This document shows positions 20,350 through 32,377 of a stretch of DNA of 64,000 bases, one piece after another. This stretch comes from Halocafeteria seosinensis (lineage: Eukaryota; Sar; Bigyra; Bicosoecida). A program made the translations under genes and the position numbers. The stretch spans positions 1 to 64,000 of the forward strand of contig LVLI01000603.1 of assembly GCA_001687465.1 (NCBI GenBank). Direction: 5' to 3'. How positions within the stretch are numbered: the stretch's first letter is position 1; each line of letters opens with the position of its first letter. The notes beneath the pieces are model-generated. The model saw only the letters and a list, made by a program, of their open reading frames with translations, did no database searches and was not told the DNA's origin.

Positions 20350-21811
20350 ATGGTGGACTTAGCTTTAACTTTATCATCGTCTTCTTGGCTGGATGTGTCG
20401 TTTATCGTGTACAGTGTCGTGGTGGGCCTGGTGACCTTGGTGTTGACGAATGTTCTGTTGATGTATACGCGAAGGAAGCGTTATGAGCGAATTATACGCA
20501 AGTCAGACCAACTCTGCCACACAAGCCACCAGCAAGAAAATGAATCAGCTGGAAAGGGTGATCAAGTGAAAGACAAAATCCCTGTAACAATCGTCACGGG
20601 ATTCTTGGGATCTGGTAAGTGAACCAATTCCGGCCTCCCATACACAGTACGCATCAACTACGCAAGTGACGTGCAGGGAAGACCACTCTATTGAACTATA
20701 TTTTGCGCTCCAAGGAACATGGGAAAAACATTGCCGTCATCGAAAACGAGTTTGGGGCCGAATCCGTGGACCATCAACTCCTAGAGTACGTGCAGGCTTT
20801 GGAAGTTCGCCGCTAGGGTAAATCGTTTGTCATTGTTGCTGTCCAAACCGGTGCAGAAATGCTAAGGAATTAAACAATGGTCTCTTCGTTATGAGCAATG
20901 GCTGCATGTGCTGCTCCGGCGCAGGCCCTGGGGATGAGCTCGAGCGGATCCTAGATCGATTGTTGATACTCGTAGATGCGCAACGGAGAGCCGAGGACGA
21001 GAGTGAATCCACGGGAATAAAACCAATCGATTACATAATTATAGAAACATCCGGTATGGCGGATCCTGCTCCCATCGTGCAAACGTTTTTCCGAACAGAA
21101 ATGGAGGAATCGCGGTTGGAGTTAGACGCGATTGTTACACTGGTAGACGCCAAGAATATTAAGTATCATATGGATCAAGAGGGGCTATTTTCGCGAACCA
21201 AAGAGGCAGAAAAGCAGCTCGCTTACGCTGATGTTGTGCTACTGAATAAGGTAGACCTGGTCTCTTCAGACGATCTGCAACATGTGCACTCTAGAATTTC
21301 CGTGGTCAACCCGACCGCTCAGGTCTTAAGATGCCAAATGAAACTGAATAAAGGAGATCAAGCTATGCAAACAGACGATGGAACTATAATTGGAGTACCT
21401 CTGGATCAAATTCTGGACATCCACGCTTTTGATATATCTGAGGTCCAACTGCAGAAAGACCAGAACATCTTGTCAAGAAAGGCCGATCATTCACATTTTA
21501 TTTCGTCAGTGGTTATAAAGGTGCCAAAAGAGGAGCCTCTCTTGCAGGCATCAATTAATAAGACCCTTTCAGAGATACTAGAGCATCACTGGGAGGATAT
21601 TTTTCGGATTAAGGGAATTATCTGGGTGGTCGATTCGAAGAGTGATACTGCGCCACAATTACTGGTTATTCAGGGCGTAAATGCCGAGCTTGTGGGCGAT
21701 ATATGTTCTCCAGACCAATATAAGGGTATCAAAGACGGTCACCTAGTGGTAATCGGCAGAAACCTCGACAAGTTTAGCTTGGAAGAGAAAATCCAGTCTT
21801 GCAGAAAGTAG
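20350..21811 (+). CDS. COG0523/CobW-family GTPase (metal chaperone type) with membrane anchor
   Basis: Exons 20350-20614, 20677-20785 and 20857-21811 join in phase to 442 residues. Walker A GFLGSGKTT is split by the first intron. It is followed by '[10 protein letters not shown]', the metal-binding GCMCC motif (residues 140-144), 'ETSGMADP', and 'NKVDL' for guanine recognition. The CobW C-terminal domain begins near 'HSHFISSVV'. Eukaryotic relatives such as ZNG1/CBWD hand zinc to methionine aminopeptidase; the partner here is unknown. The ~80-residue extension before the G domain, with a strong transmembrane helix near residues 13-37 ('[17 protein letters not shown]') and then basic residues, is not typical and suggests anchoring to a membrane. 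Confidence 0.88.
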
Positions 21812-22661
21812 AGTAACTTGCTTTAGATGTCGTTGAGCGTTCTCAGAAGACTTGTTGGACTTCCCGCGAGTCGAACAGAGCCAACGGTTCGTATGGGATG
21901 GAAGGGTGTTCGCTTTAATGTTATGCGTTCGTCCGCTCGCTGTGTGTGAGGGTGTCCACTGACAAGAGACGTTTGGCACTTTGTGGAGGCACGGTTTTAA
22001 AACATAGCGGAAGATTGCATATTTTTGCCAAGAGTGCAGAAGTGATGATACTGAAGGAAGAAGCTGCCGACTCAGTTCTGCCCGGTTTATGTGATTATTA
22101 TGAACCTCAGTAGTTTACTGTGAGACCTGGATTGATTCAGATTGAATTGTGTTGACTCACGCACTGTTAGGGCGACAAAGTGAATAGAAACAGTTTGTAC
22201 TGTATATGAATACCCAGGATCCAACTACTATAAAGCACTGCAAATATTGACAACGTTTCTTATGGAATCGCGTACATTCGTGCGTGCTATAATTAACTCT
22301 TCTACGCCTGCTCATGGTCTCGTTTGTACGTCGCATACCGTCGTATGGTTGTGCGGCTGCAGTGAGAATCGGAGATGCACTCCAGACCAGGGTACCCGAT
22401 ACTTGAGTGTGCAATAGTCCTTGCACACCAGCCGCAGTAGCTCTACTTGCAGAACAATGGACATGCGCTGCTTCTACAGCTACTCTTGGTAGAAGTCCGA
22501 TCTCACGGAGGAACTGTCGGTTTCCGTTGAATCCACTCACTGCACATGAGCATGTCAACAGACAAGGGGTATTTTCGGCTTTATTATTTCTTCTTTTCGC
22601 CTCGTCAGTACGCGAAGAGTGACACATGGATAGGAAGGACCATTAATTGCGATGGAACACG
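21812..22661. other. Intergenic, nothing recognised
   Basis: About 850 bp between convergent genes. No convincing coding region, repeat or RNA gene. Confidence 0.5.
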
Positions 22662-23252
22662 TCAGGAACCTTCCTCGTCCAATGGGTGCTTAATTGGTGT
22701 TGTCCCTCTGCCTTTAGACTTCCCGTACACTTGTCGCAGAGGTCGGATAGACTTTTTATGCTTCTCTGGTGATTCCCATGGCCAACCACTTCCCAGTCTA
22801 AATCGAACATCTGCAGTTGCTTCTTCCTCGTCACGGCTGTTGTCCTTGCGAGTACCCAGATTCAGGTTACCCGGGGACCATTTTGTGTCGGTATCGTTTC
22901 TTTCTTCGTTACAAGCGGCTCGTCGTTGTTCGCTTTCTTGTGTTGAGGGGTAATTATCGTCTCCTAGCCCTGGTTGTTGCCCTGTGCCAATAATGTTGAG
23001 CAAATGACTTCGCTGTGTGGCTCCATCCGCCAGTAATGCTTTGATTTTGAAAGGGTCTGTCTCATTTCTGTACCGACGATAAGCATTTTTCACTTCGTCT
23101 GCAGCTTCTCGCCTCTCCTGGGAAGGTGGAAGACGGTATACAATGCGCAAATACTCTCGAAGCTGTGATTTTACCTTGGCTTTGAGCATGAAGTCCCCTA
23201 GAGAGGGGCCCTTCGACCCTTCGAATTTTGATACAGGAGGCAAGCGTGGCAT
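22662..23252 (-). CDS. LYR-motif protein, LYRM2-like, with long C-terminal tail
   Basis: A 196-residue single-exon ORF; the ATG at 23252 was chosen because upstream codons have no ATG. Residues 1-85 match complex1_LYR proteins of the LYRM2 type: 'LPPVSK', 'LREYLRIVYRLP' at the LYR position, a conserved 'AYRRYRNETDPFKIKALLADG' helix and 'QLLNIIG'-like ending. LYRM proteins bind mitochondrial acyl carrier protein and assist assembly of respiratory complexes; LYRM2 is linked to complex I. The canonical Leu-Tyr-Arg is relaxed here. The ~110-residue charged tail is absent from animal LYRM2. Confidence 0.65.
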   Translation of the reverse strand: MPRLPPVSKFEGSKGPSLGDFMLKAKVKSQLREYLRIVYRLPPSQERREAADEVKNAYRRYRNETDPFKIKALLADGATQRSHLLNIIGTGQQPGLGDDNYPSTQESEQRRAACNEERNDTDTKWSPGNLNLGTRKDNSRDEEEATADVRFRLGSGWPWESPEKHKKSIRPLRQVYGKSKGRGTTPIKHPLDEEGS

Positions 23253-23562
23253 ATTGTCGTTTTCCTCCTTCTCTCTCTCTTTCCCTGCCAGTATCAACAC
23301 TCCGGCTGTTTCTCACAATCCTCTAACTGTATGAGAGGTTGCTGAGTCAATGCTGACAAGGTGTATGGGATGACTGTGAAGCTGGGCGAAGACTCCGGTA
23401 CGAAGACCGACCGTCTCAGACGGTACTAGTCACAGCTGGCCCATGTCACAGAGGTGGATAATATTGCAATTTCGTACATATAATACTGATGGCGGACTAT
23501 GTTTCTAAAGTGCTCCCGTTTCTTTCAGCGATTGCTATCCGAACAATGGAACCTCGCGAACA

Positions 23563-24648
23563 CTACTGTTGGAGCAAAGAAATAACACCATTTACCATGT
23601 TAGCCACACTGTCAAAGACCTCATGGGGCTTAGCGTTCGCCATGTATGCCGGCGAAGTAACGACTTTATTCTCAGAATCTAACACACTTCCGTCTATCTG
23701 CGATCATCCATAGATGGTGCGACGATAGTATTCTGATTCACTAGTAGGATGGATACTGACACAACTTACATCCTTCACGACGTGGGTAGCTCCCATGCCT
23801 TCAATGCCACCTGGAAACACATAACATGCATCGGTATTCAGCAGGACACGAAACAAGGGCTGGTTGGCCCGGTGGATACATACCAGCTGCCCCGGCATGC
23901 GGCCAGTATTCACTTTCTTTGTCTGAGCCGACCGTCACAGTTACGCCGGGAATACATTTTGCTGCCAGTACCGGCGCAATGCAGCAAAGACCAATCGGTT
24001 TCTTCTCATCGTGGAAGTTCTTCAAAGTTTGTTCCACTTCGGGAATAACAGTCATATTTGTTGCCTCAGTGGCAAACGAGCTCAAGTTCTTCGCCGCCCC
24101 AAAGCCACCAGGGAATATGACGGCTGCCACATCGCTAGTTTTCAAGTTTTTAAGATCTTGAATATCTCCACGAGCAATTCTCGCTGATTCAATTAGAACA
24201 TTTCGTTCTTGTTTTAGCTCCTCTCCCTGACACCCACAAACAACAGCGAGGAGAGTCGTTCACTAAAATTGCAATACAGTTCCTACTCCTCAAAAGCAAC
24301 ACTTACTTTCGTATGGTCCAGTACATGCATTTGGTTTCGATCGGGCGCGTAGAACACCGGAGTGTATCCTTTACGGCTCAGTTGGACCGCCGTAGCGACG
24401 GCTTCTGTGATTTCGCTCCCATCAAAGACACCGCATCCACTCAGGACAACGGCAACCTTGGGATTGGGGGATGCGTCCGATGCGAATCCACGAGAACTCA
24501 TTGCTAGTGGAGATACACTGGAAGGCGCGTAACAAGCAGGAGCTCGATTAGCCAAGATGTTAGACGAGGCTCGAATCAGGGAGGGCACCGCACACGCTCT
24601 CTGCGCTGTGCGTCGGGAGAGTAGAGTGGAAAGTGCTTTCGAAGCCAT
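23563..24648 (-). CDS. GATD3: ES1/GATD3 family protein, mitochondrial (DJ-1/PfpI fold)
   Basis: Exons 24307-24648, 23884-24226, 23770-23810 and 23563-23697 join in phase to 286 residues. A ~65-residue Arg/Ser/Ala-rich presequence predicts mitochondrial import. The mature part is a clear ES1 match: '[16 protein letters not shown]', 'QMHVLDHTK', '[11 protein letters not shown]', '[16 protein letters not shown]' and '[15 protein letters not shown]', with the nucleophile-elbow Cys in 'LCC'. The last exon restores '[10 protein letters not shown]' and the C-terminal helix. ES1 belongs to the glutamine-amidotransferase-like fold; a role in removing glycation products has been proposed for relatives. 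The 41-nt third exon is easily missed by automatic prediction. Confidence 0.9.
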
Positions 24649-26606
24649 TGTGCTGAACAAGAACGCAAAAACCTGGAATCAGCGTCGAACACACCAGGCT
24701 AGGTATCTTATGGAATTTCGGAACACACGAACTTACCCCTGGGTGTACGATAGAGCAACCCGCTGTGGAATGAGGTTTGTGTTGGATACAAACGTAAGTA
24801 CAGCCTGTAGACTATCAAATCAATGTTTCTTGGACTGTAGTGTATACAGTATGCACTGCCAATGCAGACTACAGTCTGGTATGCAACTTCATTTCAACTT
24901 CAACTACATACAGAAGGTTACTGACTTGTAGTCCAGTTGTAGACTAGTTGTAGTGGGTGCTACTTAATGTAATGGAACATTCTACAACTGTTTCTTCGCA
25001 CTAAACAGCTTAGGTGCATCCCGGTCTCTTCCACCAGCAACATCCACGAGTGGACCACGACCGCACGCCCAGGGGGGTTGCATCTGGAAAGCACCAAGCG
25101 ACCAAGTATCCCCATACACGACGACGATGTGACTGATGGCCCACCGACAGCTGGATGTTAGGCGCTACACTTAGGTAGCAGCTGGCGCCCGTGTCTGGCA
25201 GCCATACACTGGTGGATGCAACGAAATGGAACAAAGCTGCTAGTAGCCTGCTACTCTGGTATTAGGGAAAAGCCAGGATACGAGTAACAATCACAAAGCG
25301 TTTGGCCGGATGATGAGCAATCTCCCAAAATCGATTTTCTCGAGAACGGAAGTGCTCGTACCAGTAGTGGTACAATATACATTGTAGTCAGAGGAGACGA
25401 CGCTTGCGATTGTAACACAGGATACAGTATTGTAGCAAATGTCAGCATTTTATCGTAAGCTCCGAAAAGAATGTGAGAGGGTCGAGCAACTTCTTACTGC
25501 TTCAGGTAAAATACTACTACAACAGCGGTTGAACAGAGAATGGGCAAACTTGGACACGCCACATGCATGGTGTCAATTTCCATGGAAGTAGTCCACCGGC
25601 TCACTCGCGGCTATCAATGAAGACGAACGTTAAACAGCGATTAAAACGGTGATTGATAGGATATTTAGTGGTAGTGTGTATTATTTATGGCCTACCGGCT
25701 AAGTGGATATTTTGCTCTGGAGAACGGGGTGCAGATCGAAACGCATGACTTCCTAGTGACAATTGAAAGGGCAGATGTTTTCAGTACATTAAACCGAGTA
25801 TCGAGTGTACCGGGAATGGGTAATGACAAAGGACTTATGCTTCAGCTCGGTTGTATTTTGTGTTATCAAGCAGTTCTTCTTGGTTCTTTACGATGAAGAG
25901 CTAGCTCAGAGAGAGCCATGGGAAGAACGAAGATAGAACTGAGGCATGCTAAAACCAGAGAGGATATAAAGAAGCGCTCAGGGCTCTACCAGTACAGAAC
26001 TACGCCATAGTGTTTCTGGTCAAGAGAAATATGATATGGAAGGAGGTGTTTCCGACTCTGGCAGAAGTTCAGCAAGTCACCAGCTCTGAGCTCTGGTCAC
26101 CTGTGAGAGTCTGGTTCTCTGGCGCAATTGTATGGTTGTATTTCTGAGACATGTGGGTTAGCATAGTAATATTGGGACAAGGGAAGGAATACATGGGTTA
26201 ACATGTTTAAATTTTCTGAGCCGATGCGCTTCATACGTGTATCCATTTGCCGATGCTATTTGGAGTTGTGTTTGAATTGTGAACCAGCACTTCCATCCAC
26301 ACGGAAGGCTAGGTATAATCACAGCAGCACCTTCGTCGTAGAACATGGAATCAATGTGGAGACCCTTTAGTATTTATGGTCCTTGCAGCACAATACACAT
26401 CAATGTTTCCGTATCTCATAAAGACAAGCACCCAAGAGCCTGCTTCGCCCGGCGCGCCCCGCCCCGTCAACTCGGGGCTCTGGAATTGATTGCTGCCAAC
26501 ACAACACTATACTATGTATCAAACTCTGAATTGGCTGGTTTGAGTACACTGGGGCGTACTGTGTGTGGTTGGTACACTCCAAAATTGAGAATCACGTGTG
26601 TATGAA
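24649..26606. other. ~1.9 kb intergenic between divergent genes
   Basis: No gene recognised. It contains several self-complementary short motifs around 24790-24960 (Gtag/ctac-rich, including 'gtagac' in both orientations) and the dispersed motif at 25668. Small ORFs here have no domain or splice support. Confidence 0.5.
25668..25715. repeat. Short dispersed repeat, second copy
   Basis: It is nearly identical to 6768-6806 over about 38 bp. The flanking DNA is unrelated apart from a weak match to the 'attgagca'-type module just upstream. Confidence 0.6.
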
Positions 26607-28634
26607 ATGGAGCCCTCGTCGAAACGAGCTCGCTCGACTGCGAATGGAGGCGTCGCTCAAGAAGCACCACGGGGTTCCGAGGGCGATTTACAACCCCAGA
26701 AATCGTCGTCCCAGTATAGTGGCAGCCCATCCAGTGGGCGCCCGCGATGGAAACTATTCCTGTCAAAGAGCACAGGGAAACACTACTGGATGAACCAAGA
26801 CACCAAGAAAAGTCAGTGGGAGCCTCCTTTACAACGAGACGAAGATGTACAGTACGTCGTGGCGTTCGGAAAGAAGGGAGAAAATCCACGATCCAGCAAA
26901 CATACACAAGGGGGACCGACGATGATTAGACTGGGGGAACTGCCTCCGCAATTAGTGGCAGCGTACTGGAATGAATTCGCCAAAGAGAAAAATCTGGAGA
27001 CGATTGATCCTCCCCAGACCGATCCCAATGTTATGACGTCCATTATACAGAAAGCATTACTCCACGTGCCGGAGGAGAATTACCGGTATTGGAACAATGA
27101 CGTGAGGGCTTTTGTCTTACCGGCACTCTCGCAGGAAGCCGAACACACGTTGAACACAAGTCTGGAGAACCCCACATCGGTCTTCATTGGTGGGTTCAGC
27201 TTGCTTTTGCGGAAGGAAGCTACCATCCCAAGAAAGCACATTGCTAGTGTTTCCGTTTTTCGATTGAAGCATGGCTATCGAAAATCATCCAAATATGCCA
27301 ATGGATTGTTGACGTTGGCAAATTCATTGAAAACAGAGCTGCCAGAGTTCGTCTTGCGAGTGTATTACGACATCAGCATTACAAGTGAGACGATATTGAA
27401 TCCCGCTAGTCATGAACCGGACACCAAAAAGTCTGATATTGAAGAAGAAGCAAACTGTTGGGAGAAAACTTTGTCGGTGTTAGAGAAAATGAACCACGTA
27501 GAACTGGTGGAATTTCGCCATCCCGAGTTCATGGTGGATGGCAATATAGGCCACCAGGATTTATTTGGTACCTTGGTGAGGTTTCTTCCGTTATTTGAGT
27601 CGGATTGCAAGCTTCCAAGATGGGCGGATACCGTACAGCATGGAGGGTGTGTTTTCGTCACAGATGCAGACTTCCAAGGTTTCTCAACGGAGCACGTTGC
27701 GTTGCGATTAATTCGATGGTTCTCGTCAGTGATCTCTCACAGTGAAAGGACTAGTCCGGAACTTGTGGCGCTGTCGAGTGCATCATCGCAAGCACCCCGA
27801 CACATTCCCAGCTTTGGCATGCCTCCTTTTATTGCAAATTGTGTCGCTACGCGGATTCGATACCCGCTTCATATTCTTGAAAACTTCCTTGATCAAGCCA
27901 GACATCGGAAAGGATTGCCTCACCGATATTATCGGGAGATCCATCACCCTGACAACCACAATTATACGTACGACCGTCGCAATGTAGCAAAACACACGTC
28001 GATGTTTCCCTTTGGAATCGATGAGTTTTTCTTAACTCACACACTCAAGAACTTTTGTGCTGTTCGCAGCACTCCGTGCTCTTGGCTCTTCGTGGTCATC
28101 CCGAATATTGATCGCGTAATCACGCAGGGTTTGAAAGCAATCAAGGAAACACAAAACGGGGAAGCACATAAGGAGACACCAATTTCCTCCTACGAGCCGG
28201 TGACATTGGCTCTTCAAGCAGCAGCAGGTACAGCAGGAGAGAATATGGCCACACCTGAGTCAATAGATCTAGAGGCTTGTGCAAAATGGTGGCCACGAGA
28301 AGCTTCGAAGAGGCTAAAATTATACTCAAAGGACAATACTAATCTGGCCTTCCTCGACACAGACAAAGTGCAACAGACTCTGGAGTCGTTTCGACTTTTC
28401 TTAAAGCACATGCTGGAGAGTATCAGCCTTGGGTATGTTGAGGCTTCAGCTCAAATCCAGCAATTGATTATCGAAAACTTGTATCATATAAACAAGATGG
28501 ATGCGGGCAGGGTGATCCGAATTTGTTCCTACTCTTTGGGAAACGGCTCCGTTGAAGAAACAGATCCGCGCGAGGCGTCTGGTGATAGCGAAAACGAATG
28601 GTACTCTACTCTGTGGGCAACGCTGAAGGAATGA
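26607..28634 (+). CDS. WW-domain protein with glycosyltransferase-like region
   Basis: 675 residues, one exon; the first ATG is at 26607, three codons into the open frame. A WW domain spans residues ~46-74 ('RPRWKLFLSKSTGKHYWMNQ' with the second Trp in 'SQWEPP'), which should bind proline-rich partners. Downstream lies a large domain with 'VFRLKHGYRKSSKYANGLL', 'LRVYYDISI', 'GHQDLFGTLVRFLPLFE' and 'VFVTDADF'. A YxD start, a 'GTLVRFLPLF' helix and a DxD-like acidic motif recall GT-A glycosyltransferase-like proteins seen in protists and large DNA viruses. I cannot name the family with certainty. An initial thought of PCIF1, which also has a WW domain, fails because its catalytic NPPF motif is absent. 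The gene lacks introns. Confidence 0.6.
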   Translation: MEPSSKRARSTANGGVAQEAPRGSEGDLQPQKSSSQYSGSPSSGRPRWKLFLSKSTGKHYWMNQDTKKSQWEPPLQRDEDVQYVVAFGKKGENPRSSKHTQGGPTMIRLGELPPQLVAAYWNEFAKEKNLETIDPPQTDPNVMTSIIQKALLHVPEENYRYWNNDVRAFVLPALSQEAEHTLNTSLENPTSVFIGGFSLLLRKEATIPRKHIASVSVFRLKHGYRKSSKYANGLLTLANSLKTELPEFVLRVYYDISITSETILNPASHEPDTKKSDIEEEANCWEKTLSVLEKMNHVELVEFRHPEFMVDGNIGHQDLFGTLVRFLPLFESDCKLPRWADTVQHGGCVFVTDADFQGFSTEHVALRLIRWFSSVISHSERTSPELVALSSASSQAPRHIPSFGMPPFIANCVATRIRYPLHILENFLDQARHRKGLPHRYYREIHHPDNHNYTYDRRNVAKHTSMFPFGIDEFFLTHTLKNFCAVRSTPCSWLFVVIPNIDRVITQGLKAIKETQNGEAHKETPISSYEPVTLALQAAAGTAGENMATPESIDLEACAKWWPREASKRLKLYSKDNTNLAFLDTDKVQQTLESFRLFLKHMLESISLGYVEASAQIQQLIIENLYHINKMDAGRVIRICSYSLGNGSVEETDPREASGDSENEWYSTLWATLKE

Positions 28635-29325
28635 AGCATCATTGGACCGCGTATCATACTATGCGCGTACTGCCTGCAACAGACGGCTTTAACTGCTCAC
28701 AGTGCACATTTTCCCGATACTGTGCGCACACTTGGAACCTAAGTACCATTTATATCGTATTCAGTCATGCAGCAGTGATGCATGTTGTAATGGCTACACC
28801 CTAGTTGTGCGGGATATTTTTGAAATGCGTTCAGACCGAGAACTATGCCTTGATTGCTGCGTCGTTTGTTTTGAGTATATGAACCTCTGTCTTTCTGTCC
28901 AACTCGTACAGTATATCTGTCACGAATTGATGAAATGAGAGATTCCCTAACCTGCTGCAAAGGATGCTCATTCACTCGGCTTGGTATTGATGCCGCGACA
29001 ATATAACACGTTGCCCCTTTTTTCTTTTTGACACAAAACTCTGTACAAGTTGCTACGGTAATTCACCTGACAATGTGCTGACGTCGGTACACGTGGTAGC
29101 AGTTGTAGCCTCCCTACTTGTAGGGTATACGTATAAACTAGTGGTTTCCGCCGGGATGGGTTGATTGTTTCATGCACGCTTGCCCCAATGCCCCATATGC
29201 AGGATGAAGTGGTGGTGGTTGCGTTAGTACATAGTATACTTGACCTGTGGATGGCACAGATAGCTAGAGAGACAGACACAGAGGCTCTTGTGTAGGTGTA
29301 TTGACCTGGTCCTTGGTCAGCAATC
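28635..29325. other. Intergenic, nothing recognised
   Basis: About 690 bp between two plus-strand genes. No coding, repeat or RNA feature could be supported. Confidence 0.45.
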
Positions 29326-32237
29326 ATGGCTGCCTCTGGGGCTTCTTCGGGAGCTTCTTCCTATCTGCACACGGATCTACCCTTACCACCGGAGCCCTCA
29401 GGACCTCGAGGGAACTCGTACTTGTATTATGGCTGTGGATGGAGGACAAGGAAGTGGTGTGGATATCAGGTAGGTGGTGTAACAAGGACCCTGTCCGGGA
29501 AGCATTTGCTTCCCCATGGTTCATGTTCATATTCATCCTCTTTTTTTCTTTTTCCACATTCTCATTAGTATGGGTATGGCGTGTGCACTTAATTGACTTG
29601 TTGCTGTGTGTATGGATTGCAGGTGGATTGGATATGGTCTCACTTACAGAACTGCAGAGTTCCAGGAAAGCCACCCTTACGCATAAGCTACTTTATACCA
29701 CATCACAATGTGACGGGGTGAGTGCTTTTACTAGACCAACCACTGTGTCTTTCTCTCGGTTGGTGAATTCGGCTGCTCGATTGCAGAGGAATGAAAATGA
29801 TCATGAAGCAGATCGAACATTTGAAATCTCGAGGACATTGGGTGCAAGCGGTGTTTCGGTCAGGAGACGCCGGTAGTAAAGTGATGCCGAATTGGGCCGA
29901 AGTCCAAGTAGACTCTGAAAGACTGCTCAACCAACACGAGTCCATCGTCACATGCTTTGAAGAAGTGGATATTGTAATGATAGGGTAAGGGATTGTACCA
30001 TCTCCGGCGCACACCGTAGTGGTAACTTTGGGGGTATGGATGGGCGTTGCAGGTACTTTACTCAGTTACTGGAATTCAAAAATATTGTCGACTGCCCGGG
30101 ACCGATCGTTTACTGGGAGCAAGGCCATGAACACGTTTTTGGTGATCCGTCAGCATCGGCCGAGTGGGATAAGGTCTGGCATACTTGCATGCATCTTCCT
30201 ATCGTCTACCTATCTGTTTCCAACATTATACGCGACATCTTAGCGGTACATTATATGCGCGATGCCCCGGTAGTTCCAAATGCTATCGATTGTTCCAAGT
30301 ACCAACCGCCTCCATGCCAGTACGAACAATTATGCGACCCCAAGCGAAAACAGAAACGGGTACTACTAGTCGGAAATCCAGGTTTACGATTGAAGAATTT
30401 CCAGTCGGCGTTACAAGCCCTTAACCACGTGTACACGAGAATGGACATTAATGTGACGTGGATATGCCAAGTCCGGCCGCATGTCGATGGAGTCAAGTTC
30501 CCGGTTCAGTTTGTTGTCAATCCTGCGCAAGCTGATTTACCGAAACTTTATGCAGACTATCATGACGTGTTTCTCTTCACATCAGTCTATGAGGCATGGG
30601 GAATGCCCGTATTGGAAGCGATGGCCTCAGGTGTACCCGTGGTGACATCAAGATGCCATGGTGTTGACATGTTCTGTTCTGATGGAGAGAATTGTTTCAT
30701 GGCTGACCCCTTTGATGATCACTCGCTTGGTGCGCATGTGCTACGTATTTTGTCTGATCCGTCTCTGGCAAAAAGGTTGTCGTCAAATGGCCGGAAGATG
30801 GCGCAGAGTTTGACGTGGCAGAATAGCATGGAGGCACTGGAAACCGCCCTCTACCAGGTACAACACTGCCTAGGCACCGGGGATTCCAAGCTTTCGCAAG
30901 CTGTGAGCACATACAATAAGAGTCACCCGGGACAATGTATTCAATTTCCAACAAATGCGGAATTGTTTGATACGTATGCGAGGCGCTATACCATCCGATA
31001 TTCACTCCTGTCGTCTCTCTCCTCAACGTGGATTCAAGTACCGCCACTATCTGGAATTCGTTCGTTTGACATCCACAATGCAAAGTCGATAGTAGCAGGC
31101 TTATCAAACTACAGCGAACATGCGGGAGAAATGGCCTATGGTCATTATCAAAGCCAGCTCGCTTCGTGGATACTCCAACTCCGTTCTTTGCTAATTCACC
31201 AGGCCGACGGGATAGCTATTTTATGCGGGACTACCGTTGGTCATCTTGATACCGAAATTTCTGGACATTCTGACGTCTTATCGTTGGATCCCGATGGCAA
31301 GTGCGTTTCTTTGAACAAGTTGAAAAACTTGCCCTCTGACGCACCGTTAAGTCTCGCATGTGCAAAGGCGGAAGCCTTTTCAGCTGTTCTTCTTCTGTCG
31401 GGGATGGCCTCCAGTAACGCGTGTATCCACAACTCGTACAGATCTCCCCAGGATATCAGAGCCAACCGAGGTGGACCCAAATGGGTGCGTGGTTCCTGTA
31501 GAGCGACCATGTACCAGACAGCCGTCAGTTATTTAAATGTTGCAAACGACTGTTTGGTTCCGCTTGATCGTGTACCGAGAATTGCGGATCGCAAATCTGA
31601 TGAAGTTGTACCGCTAAATAATTTTGAGGCAATATACCCGGGAACTCCATACAGTGAACCAATTGAAGCTCACAATGGGAACTTTGTGTCTAATCAAACA
31701 CCGACTCGAACTCCAGGCACTGGAAACTCTCGCCGCATCCGATCGCCCATGTCTCTCGGATCCATAGGGACTCCCTATAAACCACCTGGTACAGAAGAAC
31801 ACCAGTGGAACGGAAGAGGTGAAACTGGAGGAGCGAGATATCCAGGTAGGTTTCCAGGAAAACAGGCAGCTAAAGAAGCTCCAGGACGGCTTAGTGGTCA
31901 TTGGAACCACTCCTGGTATGTGTCTGACCCGCAGAAAGCGATGGATAGCACCGCCTCCTTTGAGAGTCAGCTGCGTGGTTTTTCCAAAGCTCCCATCCAA
32001 GAAGTAATCGAGCAAAGCGATGCTGGAGTTCCATTGAATCAAATTAGTAAGCAGTTTGCTTCTACGTCTCTGCAACCTAACTCCACGCAGAACGAAAAGG
32101 ACATATTTGAAGCGCGCTTCAAGGAATGGTACGCTCGGCATATCTTGCCCCAGAGGGAGTCATTGAATGAATTGGACCCCGAGTTACGGTCATTGCTGTA
32201 TCTCACACGCCACGGAAATAGCTCATCATCTAGCTGA
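29326..32237 (+). CDS. GT4-type glycosyltransferase with long C-terminal extension
   Basis: Exons 29326-29469, 29623-29717, 29787-29984 and 30053-32237 join in phase to 873 residues. The N-terminal Rossmann half starts 'LRISYFIPHHNVTGGMKMIM', with the Gly-rich loop rebuilt across the second intron, and continues 'LKSRGHWVQAV'. The donor-binding half has 'SVYEAWGMPVLEAMASG' near residue 323 and 'PVVTSRCHGVD', the classic E-x7-E region of retaining family 4 enzymes that use nucleotide sugars. After about residue 420 there is a ~450-residue region without a recognised fold, partly Pro/Gly/Thr-rich. There is no signal peptide or TM, so it probably acts in the cytosol. The acceptor is unknown. Confidence 0.8.
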
Positions 32238-32377
32238 CGGTTTTAGCACAAACAGTATCACATATTGATCAGGGTATTTATCATGTTTGCCTATGTGCTG
32301 GTGTGAAGATTATAGTTCTTCGCCTACGGAACTTACGCTTGAGGACTGAGTGAACTTCGTGTGTCATATTTCTATAG

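Noticed and set aside
26607-28634. PCIF1-like cap methyltransferase (because of the WW domain)
   Set aside because: The NPPF catalytic motif and the methyltransferase core are absent; only the WW domain is shared.
29301-29876. 191-codon ORF on the plus strand
   Set aside because: It reads through two introns of the GT4 gene in the wrong frame; spliced exons restore the family motif instead.
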